A DNA stretch of 17,700 nucleotides from Bacillota bacterium (GTDB taxonomy: Bacteria; Bacillota; Clostridia; Christensenellales; CAG-138), in NCBI GenBank assembly GCA_023455425.1, contig JAEYCM010000034.1, positions 1 through 17,700 of the forward strand, written 5' to 3'. A program made the translations under genes and the position numbers. A model generated the notes under the pieces. The model saw only the letters and a list, made by a program, of their open reading frames with translations, did not search any database and had not been told where the DNA came from. Below are positions 1 to 7,171 of this stretch, piece after piece. How positions within the stretch are numbered: the stretch's first letter is position 1; every line of letters begins with the position of its first letter.

Positions 1-562
1 AATACGCTGGATTGATTTTGATGCCGATGCCGCCTTTATCTCCGGCGGAATAAATGTAGAATTTATAATTTTCCTTTATCGGAGGCTGCCCGACATTTTG
101 TAAAGCCCCGGCGTCATACGGAATTGCATAGTACCTGCAAGCATCCCAGAATTCAAACAATATGTAGGAATCCATCCATGTCATCGCAACAAAGTTCTTT
201 TTGATGCGCGGAAATATGATGGAAATATCTTTTCCTTTTTGGTAATATGCCACTACGCCTTCGTCTTCCCATTGCCCGGCGCACTGTGCGAGCCACTCGC
301 CATCTTTCCAAGTCTCTTCCATCTCTTTTTTATACAGAAACTGAACCGCTTCGCCCTCCAGAAGGTCACAAATCAGCTCGATCATCGCCAAATCAAAAAT
401 GCTCCCATTGGTAAAGTGTCCTTTGGAGGTATCCTTGCCCGCTACATGAACCGATAAGTCGGCCTGATCGTTTATAATGACCTGCAGGTTCCGTAAAAAC
501 CCCTCCGCGGGCGGGGATACGGGCTGAAATCTGCGCTTTATCTTTTCCAAGAACTTCCCCAT
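1..562 (-). CDS. Unrecognised protein, 3' end outside window; candidate immunity/accessory protein of the toxin locus
   Basis: An open frame of 187 codons enters from the left edge without a stop, so the C-terminus is missing. The start at 562 begins MGKFLEKIKRRF and is chosen because AAAGGA lies about 8 bases upstream. A sigma-A-like promoter at 601-629 precedes it and a terminator separates it from the DUF4176 gene. The protein is soluble-looking, with no signal peptide or membrane segment. It has a basic start (KIKRRF), an acidic middle with several Trp (EETWKDGEW, QWEDEG) and an aromatic C-terminal part (FEFWDACRYYAIPY). I recognise no family. Its place at the end of a toxin-like/DUF4176 cluster and its size fit an immunity protein, but that is inference only. 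That it is a gene is well supported by frame length, RBS and promoter. Confidence 0.72.
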   Translation of the reverse strand, partial: MGKFLEKIKRRFQPVSPPAEGFLRNLQVIINDQADLSVHVAGKDTSKGHFTNGSIFDLAMIELICDLLEGEAVQFLYKKEMEETWKDGEWLAQCAGQWEDEGVVAYYQKGKDISIIFPRIKKNFVAMTWMDSYILFEFWDACRYYAIPYDAGALQNVGQPPIKENYKFYIYSAGDKGGIGIKINPAY

Positions 563-600
563 TACGGATTATCCTTTCGGTCATATCATAATTTTTCTAT

Positions 601-629
601 ATCATACCACGAGTACGTTTGTTCGTAAA
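601..629 (-). promoter_or_regulatory. Sigma-A-type promoter for the partial gene at the left edge
   Basis: Read on the minus strand, TTTACG (624-629) and TATGAT (601-606) are separated by exactly 17 bases. The start codon at 562 lies about 40 bases downstream. Because a terminator (639-665) sits just upstream, this gene probably has separate transcription from the DUF4176 gene. The -35 matches consensus at 4 of 6 positions. Confidence 0.45.
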
Positions 630-638
630 TCTGTAATG

Positions 639-665
639 AAAAAAGCGGGGCGCGTGGCCCCGCTT
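639..665 (-). terminator. Rho-independent terminator after the DUF4176 gene
   Basis: A 9-bp perfect stem, AAGCGGGGC (643-651) with its complement (657-665), has a 5-base loop. On the minus strand it is followed by a run of six T (plus-strand A at 639-644). It lies 21 bases beyond the DUF4176 stop codon. Confidence 0.85.
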
Positions 666-685
666 CTGCTTTGTATATATGTCTA

Positions 686-937
686 TTATGCCTGATTCAA
701 TATCCGCTGCATTTCGTATTCATACTCGGATACCCAACCGGGGTGAAGCACGGTAGCTATTTCTTCATGCTCGAAAAAGATATTATATTGATCACCCAAA
801 TTCCCTTCCGGATACAGGCAAGCCACATAGTCCCATTCCTTATTGGTGTCACCTTGTATCTGCCTGCGCCCAAAAATCATAAGAGGGCGATTGCCGCCCT
901 GTAAAAGTACAACCGTGCCGATCGGATAATAGGTCAT
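686..937 (-). CDS. DUF4176 family protein (83 aa), toxin-locus accessory protein
   Basis: The sequence opens YPIGTVVLLQGGNRPLMIFGR and continues WDYVACLYPEGNLGD, then ends FFEHEEIATVLHPGWVSEYE. This is the characteristic pattern of DUF4176 (PF13780): PIGTVVLLKGG near the N-terminus, CLYPEG in the middle and a C-terminal G-[YW]-x(3)-E segment. The length is normal for the family. DUF4176 genes are often found beside LXG/type VII secretion toxin genes in Bacillota, where they are thought to be accessory or export-partner proteins; the biochemical role here is unknown. It lies 52 bp downstream of the glycine-zipper toxin-like gene on the same strand. GGGGGTAA precedes the ATG by about 8 bases, and a strong terminator follows. 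Co-transcription with the toxin-like gene is likely. Confidence 0.85.
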   Translation of the reverse strand: MTYYPIGTVVLLQGGNRPLMIFGRRQIQGDTNKEWDYVACLYPEGNLGDQYNIFFEHEEIATVLHPGWVSEYEYEMQRILNQA

Positions 938-989
938 AATAATTTACCCCCATTTTTATTTACTTGGACTATCCGAAGCCAAATATTAT

Positions 990-1910
990 TTACTCGTTCC
1001 AATCAATTTGCTCTACAAGCGCCCTCCCACCAAGCGAACCGCCTATACCGCCTATAAAACCGCCCACCAAACCTCCAATCGCTGTTCCTATGCCTGGAAG
1101 AGCCGATCCCAACGATGCACCCAACGCAGCTCCAGCCGCAGCTCCAGCCCAGCTAAATGCTGCACCACCAACAGCGGCTGCCGTTTTCTTTCCTAATCTT
1201 TTATCAGAGTCTGTGAGGTCAGCAGATACTGCCGTTGCAATATCATAAGCATCCATCGCTATACCAATAACAGCCAAAGCCTTACCGCCTGCTTTTGCAA
1301 TTTTGAATGCTTCATCTGCACCCTGTGCAAGCTTCAACGTATTATTAGATATTGGGAAGTGTTCACCCTTAACTGATGCGCCATAGTGTCTAGGATTCAT
1401 ATGGTAATGTTGATCAAACGGGCCATGAGGTTTATCTACGCGAAACATCCACATGCCTGCCTGCTTCCCGTTCCTCATTTCACCTTTCATCATGTCTCTA
1501 ATGCCAAATACCATAGGTCCACCATTTGTTGGAATTGTTTGATATCTCCCAAATTTGCTGGCAATATGCATCCCTTTCCCAACATCAGTAGCAGCCCTGA
1601 CGACATCGCCGATTCTCTCCTCTGAAGTTTTTGCCCCGCCCTGCATTCCCACAGGCACCCGCCCCGACGCCTGCATCCCTGCCGCGCCCTTTTGCACAGG
1701 CTTTAATCTGTCCATCCCCATATCGGAAGCCATGCGGTCCAACTGCCGAAGCCCCGCCATCGTAACGGGTATCGGCGTTTGATTTTCCTTCTCCGCTAGC
1801 TTAACCGTAATCGCGTTAAGCTGCTTTTGCCCGTTCTTCTCCCATGCCGCCCGCAGGCTCGCCTGTTCCCGGCGCATATCCTCCATTGTGGGGTCCATGT
1901 TCTTTGCCAT
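990..1910 (-). CDS. Glycine-zipper polymorphic-toxin-like protein (306 aa)
   Basis: The start at 1910 (MAKNMDPTMEDM) is chosen because AGGGAG lies 8 bases upstream; the longer open frame to 2186 has no such support. Residues 8-70 are charged and likely helical, followed by a Gly/Met/Pro-rich linker at 71-95. Residues 150-190 hold a His/aromatic cluster (FRVDKPHG, then HYHMN at 168-172, then GEHFPI at 182-187), a pattern like those in C-terminal modules of secreted polymorphic toxins. Residues 208-231 are hydrophobic. Residues 248-296 form a dense glycine zipper (repeated GxxxG, for example GALGASLGSA, GGLVGGFIGGIGG) ending in VEQIDWNE. Glycine-zipper ends of this type insert in membranes; a streptococcal LXG toxin with glycine zippers, TelE, is reported to form pores. 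Here there is no LXG, WXG or signal peptide. The adjacent DUF4176 gene supports a type VII-linked toxin locus. Pore formation is inferred. Confidence 0.72.
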   Translation of the reverse strand: MAKNMDPTMEDMRREQASLRAAWEKNGQKQLNAITVKLAEKENQTPIPVTMAGLRQLDRMASDMGMDRLKPVQKGAAGMQASGRVPVGMQGGAKTSEERIGDVVRAATDVGKGMHIASKFGRYQTIPTNGGPMVFGIRDMMKGEMRNGKQAGMWMFRVDKPHGPFDQHYHMNPRHYGASVKGEHFPISNNTLKLAQGADEAFKIAKAGGKALAVIGIAMDAYDIATAVSADLTDSDKRLGKKTAAAVGGAAFSWAGAAAGAALGASLGSALPGIGTAIGGLVGGFIGGIGGSLGGRALVEQIDWNE

Positions 1911-1937
1911 CGCGCTTCTCCCTTTGTTTATTTCGGC

Positions 1938-1985
1938 AAAACAAAACGGAGCGGGGGATGGGGGAATGCCCCATGCGCCGCTCCG
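1938..1985 (-). terminator. Terminator-like hairpin in the toxin leader (attenuator candidate)
   Basis: On the minus strand an 8-bp stem CGGAGCGG/CCGCTCCG (plus 1978-1985 and 1947-1954) encloses a second 6-bp stem ATGGGG/CCCCAT (1958-1963, 1969-1974). It is followed at once by TTTTGTTT (plus 1939-1946). It lies between the candidate promoter at 2002-2010 and the toxin-like start at 1910. It may therefore attenuate toxin transcription, or end transcripts from the upstream fusion gene. Confidence 0.65.
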
Positions 1986-2001
1986 GATTTCCGATGGTAC
2001 C

Positions 2002-2010
2002 ACTATATCA
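2002..2010 (-). promoter_or_regulatory. Extended -10 promoter candidate for the toxin-like operon
   Basis: On the minus strand the sequence reads TGATATAGT, an extended -10 element (TGnTATAnT). The region 17-18 bases further upstream has only a weak -35 match, as is usual for extended -10 promoters. The start codon is about 90 bases downstream, with the leader hairpin at 1947-1985 in between. Confidence 0.45.
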
Positions 2011-2062
2011 CGGTTTTTGTTTGCTGTGCTGTGAGAAGCGTTGTTAAAAGCTTGCCGAAAGT

Positions 2063-2118
2063 AAAAAGGGATTCTCAAGGGACGTGTCCCTTGGGTGGGG
2101 CCAGGGGGTAAACCCCTG
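2063..2118 (-). repeat. Post-stop double hairpin, copy of a dispersed GC-rich repeat
   Basis: Only 3 bases after the fusion-gene stop there is a hairpin CAGGGG/CCCCTG (2102-2107, 2113-2118). It is followed by GGCCCCACCC and a second hairpin CAAGGGAC/GTCCCTTG (2076-2083, 2086-2093), then a short T run (plus A at 2063-2067). The order hairpin, CCCCAC, AAGGGAC hairpin resembles the block after gcvT at 10873-10941. It could act as a weak terminator or as transcript 3'-end protection. Confidence 0.55.
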
Positions 2119-2121
2119 AAA

Positions 2122-5100
2122 TCAATCCTTCGCCTGATACGCTTTACGCGGCACGCGGAAGCCATGCTCCTTGATGAGCCGGTCAAGCGTTTGCAAGGCG
2201 TACTCCGCCTGCTCCCGCTTGTGGGCGCTGGTCAGGCAGAACCTGAGGCGCGCCTGCCCCTTCGGAACAGCGGGATAGACGGCGGGAGGCACAAACACGC
2301 CTTCCTTCAACAGCTCCGCGGAGAGCGTAAAAGCGTCCATATCCCCGCCGATGAGGATGGGCGCGATGGCGGTTTCGCCCGCAAGGCAGGTATCAAACCC
2401 GTAGGAATGGGCGACCTCCATAAAATCCTGAATGTTTTGCTGCAGGCTTGTAACTAGGGCATTGTCCTCCCGCAAAATGCGGATGCCCTCAAGTGTAGCG
2501 GCGGTCAGCACGGGGGAGAGGCCTACGGAGAACACAAAACCCGGCACATTGTAACGCTGGTATTCGATGAGGGAGCGCTTGCCCGCAAGGTAGCCGCCGC
2601 AGGTGCCAAGCCCCTTAGAAAGCGTGCCCATCTTGATATCGATATCGTCGGGCGCGAGGTTGAAGTATTCGTCCACGCCGCCGCCGTGCGCGCCGATGAC
2701 GCAGGAGGAGTGCGCTTCGTCCACCATCAGGAAGCAGCCGTACTCCTTCTTGATGCGCACGAATTCCGGCACGGGCGCGATATCGCCGTCCATGGAGTAC
2801 GCGCCCTCAACGACGATCAATACCTTTTCATACGAATCCCGGTTGGCGCGCAGGATGTTCTCCAGCGCCACATAATCGTTATGCGGGAAGCCCTTGGTAT
2901 GGGCGGTAGAAAGCTGGCAGCCCTGCACGATGGAGTTGTGGGAGAGCGCGTCGTAGAGAATGAGATCCCGCTCGTTGCAGAAGTTGCCCACAAACGTCAC
3001 GTTCGTGCTGTGGCCGCCCACCAGCACCAGTGCGGCCTCGGTGTGCTTCCATTCCGCAATGGCTTTTTCCAGCTCCTGGTGCAGCGTCTTTTCGCCCGCC
3101 AAGAGACGGCTGCCGCTGGCGGAAGTGCCGTATTTCGCCGCCGCATCCTGCGTGGCCTTCACCGTGCGCGGGTGGCCGGACAGGCAGACGTAGTTGTAGG
3201 AGCCATAATTGATAACCTCTTTGCCGTGGATGAGCGAGGTATCCCGCAGCGGCGAATCGTGCGCCACAAAGTATGGGTTTCCCATCGCCTCGGTTTCCTT
3301 CAGGCGGGCTTCGAGCGCCTGCCATTCCGGCGTTTCTTCAAACGTGGCGATGCGCTTCTTGCCGCCAAGCTTGCCGCCCTGCTGCTTTGCAAGCAGCAGC
3401 AGCGCCGCGTCCTCGGCGCATGTGCAGCCGGTGTATTCATCGTCCGTAATGAGGATTTTAAAGTGTTCCTCAATCTTTGTAAACACGCCCAAAGACGCCA
3501 GGCTGTCCCCGCCCAGATCGTACACAAAGTGCGCGCGGTCGGTGATATCCTCCACGTTCAGGCAAAGCTCTTCCGCAAAGAACTCCTTGATCTTGTTGAG
3601 GATGGCAAGGTACGCCTCGCTCTTTTCCACCTCCGCCTCGGACCCCACGACGGAAATGCTTCCGCACACGCGGCGCTTGGCAAGGTCCACCTCGATGGCG
3701 TCAAACCGGCCCGCGGCCAAATCTTCCTTGACGCGCACGCGCTTGACCTTCAAAGAGGCCGTGAGCGGAAGCGCCGCAAGCGAGAAGAAGCAGCGGCGCA
3801 CCCGCTTGTAGATGGGCAGCAGCGCGTTGCGCATGGAAAGGGCGTTGATGAGCGCATCCATGCGGGCGCGGTCCCGCTGGATGTTTTCCGCGTACACCAC
3901 GAGCGTGATATCCTCATACGGGCCGCCGAAATCCGCGCCGAACGCGCAGACCTGCTGGACCTCGTCGATCCCCGCAAACGCGTCCTCCAGCTCGTCCGGG
4001 TAGACGTTTTCGCCGCTTTCGTTGATGATGACGTCCTTCAGGCGCCCTTCGATCCAGAGCTTGCCGCCTTCAAAGCGGGCGATGTCGCCGGTGGCGAAAT
4101 AGCCTTCTTCGTCGAGTTCCGCGGGCACCAGTTCGCCTTCCACCATGCGGCCGATGTGCATGGCGGCGGATTTGATAAAGAGCTCGCCCACGGAGGCTTT
4201 GTCCCCTTCGCGCGGCTTCACCTTGATTTTGACGCTCTGCATGGGCTTGCCCACGCAGCCGGAAAGCTGATCGTCTATGCTATCGAACACCTGCACGCAG
4301 GAAATGCCGACCTCCGTCATGCCAAAGCCGTTGACGAGCGGGCAGCCGATGCCGTTTAGCAGCTTGAGCGTGTCGGGCAGGATACGCCCGCCGCCGCTGA
4401 TGCCGCAGCTTAAATGCGTGCCCAACAGGTTTTTGCGCACGCCATAGGCAAGGTTGGCGTAATACAGCCTCCCCGCCTTGCCGAACACCCGCTGGCGCTT
4501 GACGGAGCCTTCCACTAGTTTATTGAGCTTTCGTTCTTTGTCCTCGCCTTTTTGCCGGGCCGCGCGCGAAAGCTTCTGCGCCACGGAGTTCCAGAAGAGC
4601 GGAACATTGAACAGGTGCGTGATATGGTGGAGCCTGCACGCCTCCTGTACGGATTTGCTGGTGCGGTCCTTTGGGAACACGATGGTCTTGCCGAACACCG
4701 TATACGCCATCATCATCGTCATAAAGCCGAAGATGTGGTGGAAGGGCAGGAAGGCCAGCACCCTGTGCGGCTTATCGTTCAAGAATTCCGGAGACATGCG
4801 GGCAAGCGCTAAGAAATCCAGCAGCTGCACGGTGAGCGCCTGGCCGTCGTAGACGTATACCTTGGAGGACGCCGTGGTGCCGGAAGTGCACATGGCGACG
4901 CGGTTTGCAAACCCGCCGCGGACCTCCCCTTCGCAATCCCGAAGAAGCGGCGCGGGGTCAATGAGGTGTACGCCCGCAGGCAGGGCGATCTGGTCGAGCG
5001 TAATGACGGCAACGGCCCGCGTCTGTTTGACGATATGCTCCGTCTGCTTCACGTCCGCGCGAAAATCGATGAGCACGGGTTGGTAGCCCGCCATGATTGC

Positions 5101-5370
5101 GCCCCAGAATACCGTTGTATAATCCGGCGAATTGTCCATGCGGATGCCGATGTACTCCGGCTTTTCCGGCACGCCCAATATTTTTTGCAGCCCCGCCGCC
5201 GCGTGGCGTATGCGCCGGTCATACTCGCTGAATGTGATGTAGCGGATCTCGCCGTTTTTGTCGTACTGCGCGCTTGGCGCGTCCCCATGGGAAACGATGG
5301 TGTTGTAGATGGCCTCCAGCGTGTGCGTCCCTGCCTTGAGCAGATGCGTGGTTTCCCCAATCGATTGCAT
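2122..5370 (-). CDS. Acyl-AMP ligase / carrier protein / alpha-oxoamine synthase fusion (1082 aa)
   Basis: This is a three-domain enzyme. Residues 1-560 form an ANL adenylate-forming ligase with CTSGTTASSK (161-170), GFGMTE (348-353), TGD (427-429), GRLKD (442-446) and a catalytic-type lysine in PLTASLK (Lys541). The long insert at 255-330 before SGGGR resembles long-chain acyl-CoA synthetases. Residues 585-662 form an acyl carrier domain with LGGDSL, Ser623 being the phosphopantetheine site. Residues 680-1075 form a fold-type I PLP alpha-oxoamine synthase of the KBL/AONS/SPT family: His811 in DALSHNS, VDEAHS (883-888) and the PLP lysine Lys919 in TLSKGLG. The inferred reaction activates a fatty acid, loads it on the in-built carrier, then condenses it decarboxylatively with an amino acid (Ser, Gly, Ala or cysteate unknown) to an amino-ketone lipid. 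The start at 5370 is set by GGGGGAAT just upstream; the frame is open to 5550 without an RBS. No reductase or N-acyltransferase lies nearby. Confidence 0.9.
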   Translation of the reverse strand: MQSIGETTHLLKAGTHTLEAIYNTIVSHGDAPSAQYDKNGEIRYITFSEYDRRIRHAAAGLQKILGVPEKPEYIGIRMDNSPDYTTVFWGAIMAGYQPVLIDFRADVKQTEHIVKQTRAVAVITLDQIALPAGVHLIDPAPLLRDCEGEVRGGFANRVAMCTSGTTASSKVYVYDGQALTVQLLDFLALARMSPEFLNDKPHRVLAFLPFHHIFGFMTMMMAYTVFGKTIVFPKDRTSKSVQEACRLHHITHLFNVPLFWNSVAQKLSRAARQKGEDKERKLNKLVEGSVKRQRVFGKAGRLYYANLAYGVRKNLLGTHLSCGISGGGRILPDTLKLLNGIGCPLVNGFGMTEVGISCVQVFDSIDDQLSGCVGKPMQSVKIKVKPREGDKASVGELFIKSAAMHIGRMVEGELVPAELDEEGYFATGDIARFEGGKLWIEGRLKDVIINESGENVYPDELEDAFAGIDEVQQVCAFGADFGGPYEDITLVVYAENIQRDRARMDALINALSMRNALLPIYKRVRRCFFSLAALPLTASLKVKRVRVKEDLAAGRFDAIEVDLAKRRVCGSISVVGSEAEVEKSEAYLAILNKIKEFFAEELCLNVEDITDRAHFVYDLGGDSLASLGVFTKIEEHFKILITDDEYTGCTCAEDAALLLLAKQQGGKLGGKKRIATFEETPEWQALEARLKETEAMGNPYFVAHDSPLRDTSLIHGKEVINYGSYNYVCLSGHPRTVKATQDAAAKYGTSASGSRLLAGEKTLHQELEKAIAEWKHTEAALVLVGGHSTNVTFVGNFCNERDLILYDALSHNSIVQGCQLSTAHTKGFPHNDYVALENILRANRDSYEKVLIVVEGAYSMDGDIAPVPEFVRIKKEYGCFLMVDEAHSSCVIGAHGGGVDEYFNLAPDDIDIKMGTLSKGLGTCGGYLAGKRSLIEYQRYNVPGFVFSVGLSPVLTAATLEGIRILREDNALVTSLQQNIQDFMEVAHSYGFDTCLAGETAIAPILIGGDMDAFTLSAELLKEGVFVPPAVYPAVPKGQARLRFCLTSAHKREQAEYALQTLDRLIKEHGFRVPRKAYQAKD

Positions 5371-5475
5371 AATTATTCCCCCATACGAATTAATATGCGT
5401 TATAATGCCGTGCATGCGCAAAAAAAAAGGAAGCATGCAATATGAATATACATAGAAGCATAGCATGATTTGCCC

Positions 5476-5522
5476 AAAAAGGCAAGAAACGCGCCGCCTT
5501 TGGGCATTTCCCCAGGCGGCGC
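5476..5522 (-). terminator. Hairpin terminator candidate after the Amidase_6 gene
   Basis: A 9-bp perfect stem GCGCCGCCT/AGGCGGCGC (5491-5499, 5514-5522) has an inner GGG/CCC pairing. Minus-strand sequence after it reads GTTTCTTGCCTTTTT (T run opposite 5476-5480). The T run is about 10 bases from the stem, so strength is uncertain. The remaining part of the 250-base gap 5371-5620 holds no gene; a TATAAC -10-like box near 5398-5403 could serve the fusion gene but has no convincing -35. Confidence 0.5.
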
Positions 5523-5620
5523 ACAGGATTTTTGGCTGTATGATATGCAAATTTTGTCATAATTTAGAAACGCATAACTATGAGCGATTACTCACTTGTC
5601 CGTGCCGTCCGGCGCCTGCG

Positions 5621-6142
5621 CTACCACTTGCGCACCCCCAGCACATGAAGCGGGCGCAGAGCGATATACGTATATGTGGAAAGCGCGCGGTCGATCGAAT
5701 CGATGGTATGGGCGGCCACGAGAATATTCTCCGGAATGGGTGGGGAACCGACGGAAAGCACCACGGGGTTATGCGTAAAGTAGGGTTCCTGAAACTTGAT
5801 CTGTATGACGTCGCCGGGCTGCAGCCCTTCGAGCGGCACAAGCTGCATGAACGGGCCTTCCCGCCTGTTATTGACCATGAAATTATAAAAATACTCCACG
5901 CCCGTCCAGCTTGGGGAACGGTTGTTGGCGTTCCGGTAATACCAGCCCACCGTCGGCCTGAAATTCATCTGCCCCGCGCCCGCATACACGCATTGGGAGG
6001 CAAAATTGGTGCAGTCCCCGCCAAGCTTTGAAAAATCGTAATAGGCCGGGTTTCTTGACATAGCCCACCTTCGCGCATACGCCACCGCCTTCTCCCGGTC
6101 ATACGGCACCGTTCGCAATCCGGAAGCGTCCCTGCTTTCCAT
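5621..6142 (-). CDS. Amidase_6 family putative amidase / cell-wall-type cysteine hydrolase (173 aa)
   Basis: The sequence YDREKAVAYARRWA, then YYDFSKLGGDCTNFASQC, then GWYYRN, SWTGVEYFYNFM, LQPGDVIQIKF, THNPVVLSV and HTIDSIDR matches the Amidase_6 (PF12671) layout. The probable catalytic cysteine is Cys44 in GGDCTNF. His124 (FTHNP) and His145 (AAHTID) occupy the family's conserved histidine positions. Family members are thought to hydrolyse amide bonds, probably in cell-wall material; the substrate here is unknown. The start at 6142 is preceded by GGGAGG at 7 bases, better than the open-frame start at 6223. There is no signal peptide or membrane segment from this start, so an extracellular role would need another export route. 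It is divergent from deoD across a 127-bp gap and is probably monocistronic, ended by the hairpin near 5491-5522. Confidence 0.85.
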   Translation of the reverse strand: MESRDASGLRTVPYDREKAVAYARRWAMSRNPAYYDFSKLGGDCTNFASQCVYAGAGQMNFRPTVGWYYRNANNRSPSWTGVEYFYNFMVNNRREGPFMQLVPLEGLQPGDVIQIKFQEPYFTHNPVVLSVGSPPIPENILVAAHTIDSIDRALSTYTYIALRPLHVLGVRKW

Positions 6143-6233
6143 GCGTCGTCCTCCCAACATCAGGATGAAGCATGTTATGCGTGCGCCGGACCCGTTATGC
6201 GCCAAACCAACCAGTCTCTCCACCCAGTTTTTA

Positions 6234-6242
6234 TGCTATACT
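6234..6242 (+). promoter_or_regulatory. Extended -10 promoter of deoD
   Basis: TGCTATACT is an extended -10 (TGnTATAnT) placed 28 bases before the deoD start. There is only a weak -35 match upstream. The same element type occurs before the glycine riboswitch at 9493-9501. Confidence 0.6.
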
Positions 6243-6269
6243 AGAGAAAAAACACCAGGAGGACCATCC

Positions 6270-6980
6270 ATGAGCGATATCATAAAGACCCCGCACATCG
6301 CCTGTGCCAAAGAGGACATTGCAAAAACGGTGTTGATGCCGGGGGACCCGCTGCGCGCCAAATTCATTGCGGAAACGCTGTTGCAGGACGCGAAGCTTTT
6401 TAATAATATCCGCGGCATACAGGGATATACCGGCGTTTATGAGGGCAAGCGCGTATCCGTCATGGCAAGCGGCATGGGCATGCCCTCCATCGGCATCTAT
6501 TCCTATGAGCTCTATAACAAATTTGACGTAGAGAACATCATCCGCATCGGCTCGGCGGGCGGCATACACCCCGATCTGAAGCTGCGGGATATCGTGGTGG
6601 CGCTTTCCGCCTGCACCAATTCCAATTACGCCTCGCAGTACAACCTCCCCGGCACGTTCGCGCCCACGGCGAGCTACAAGCTTGCTAAAGCCGCCGTGGA
6701 AGAGGGTGAACGGCGCGGTTCCCGCATGATGGTGGGCACCATCCTTTCTTCCGATACGTTCTATGACGATTCCAACTCTTTGGGGGATTGGCGCAAAATG
6801 GGCGTGCTGGCTGTGGAAATGGAAGCCGCCGCGCTCTACTGCAACGCCGCCCGCGCGGGGAAACACGCGCTGTGCATGTGCACCATTTCCGACCTTCCCT
6901 TCACGGGCGAAGAATGCACGGCGGAGGAACGGCAGAACACGTTCCTGGATATGATGCAGATCGCGCTTAGCATCGCATAA
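6270..6980 (+). CDS. deoD: Purine nucleoside phosphorylase, DeoD type (236 aa)
   Basis: This enzyme phosphorolyses purine (deoxy)nucleosides to the free base and (deoxy)ribose-1-phosphate in the cytoplasm, for purine salvage. The length of 236 aa is normal for the hexameric DeoD type. Visible family motifs are MPGDPLRAK near the N-terminus (phosphate-binding Gly and Arg), SGMGMPSIGIYSYEL, RIGSAGGI (second phosphate-binding Arg), VEMEAAAL (ribose/base pocket Met and Glu) and TISDLPFTGEE, which carries the catalytic-type Asp. The start at 6270 (MSDIIKTPHIA) follows AGGAGG at 6 bases; the open frame from 6141 has no RBS support. It is monocistronic with an extended -10 promoter. Hairpins at 7022-7090 follow it. 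No other nucleoside catabolism genes are adjacent. Confidence 0.97.
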   Translation: MSDIIKTPHIACAKEDIAKTVLMPGDPLRAKFIAETLLQDAKLFNNIRGIQGYTGVYEGKRVSVMASGMGMPSIGIYSYELYNKFDVENIIRIGSAGGIHPDLKLRDIVVALSACTNSNYASQYNLPGTFAPTASYKLAKAAVEEGERRGSRMMVGTILSSDTFYDDSNSLGDWRKMGVLAVEMEAAALYCNAARAGKHALCMCTISDLPFTGEECTAEERQNTFLDMMQIALSIA

Positions 6981-7021
6981 CGATATCGCAAAAGTGACGT
7001 TGTGCCTTTTGTGAGTTATTC

Positions 7022-7090
7022 CGTGCCGTCTGACGGTGCAACCCGGCACGCAAGGTGTCCCATCTGACGCACATGTCGCCGGATGGGACA
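7022..7090 (+). other. Two hairpins downstream of deoD, possible terminator
   Basis: Hairpin one is CGTGCCG/CGGCACG (7022-7028, 7044-7050). Hairpin two is TGTCCCATC/GATGGGACA (7056-7064, 7082-7090), followed by AAATTTATA rather than a good T run. Both loops begin with TCTGACG. No gene is visible in the 257-base gap 6981-7237. The pair probably ends or protects the deoD transcript, but it is a poor textbook terminator. Confidence 0.4.
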
Positions 7091-7171
7091 AATTTATATG
7101 TGCCCATTCCCCGCAGGCTTCTTCGTTGGCGCATATCAATATCAAAATAATAAGGGTATCCTCCGATTTAT

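Noticed and set aside
1911..2186. 92-residue N-terminal extension of the toxin-like protein
   Set aside because: It runs through the leader hairpin and promoter candidate and into the fusion gene's 3' end; the start at 1910 has AGGGAG correctly spaced.
2686..4359. 557-codon open frame on the plus strand
   Set aside because: It is antisense to the ligase-carrier-synthase gene, is low in recognisable motifs and rich in Arg/Ala/His/Val as expected of a GC-rich shadow frame. The minus-strand protein has clear domains throughout.
5371..5550. 60-residue N-terminal extension of the fusion protein
   Set aside because: It has no ribosome site and Cys/Phe-rich non-domain sequence; GGGGGAAT sits directly before the ATG at 5370.
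6231..7145. 304-codon open frame on the minus strand opposite deoD
   Set aside because: DeoD is unmistakable on the plus strand, and the reverse frame has no family features.
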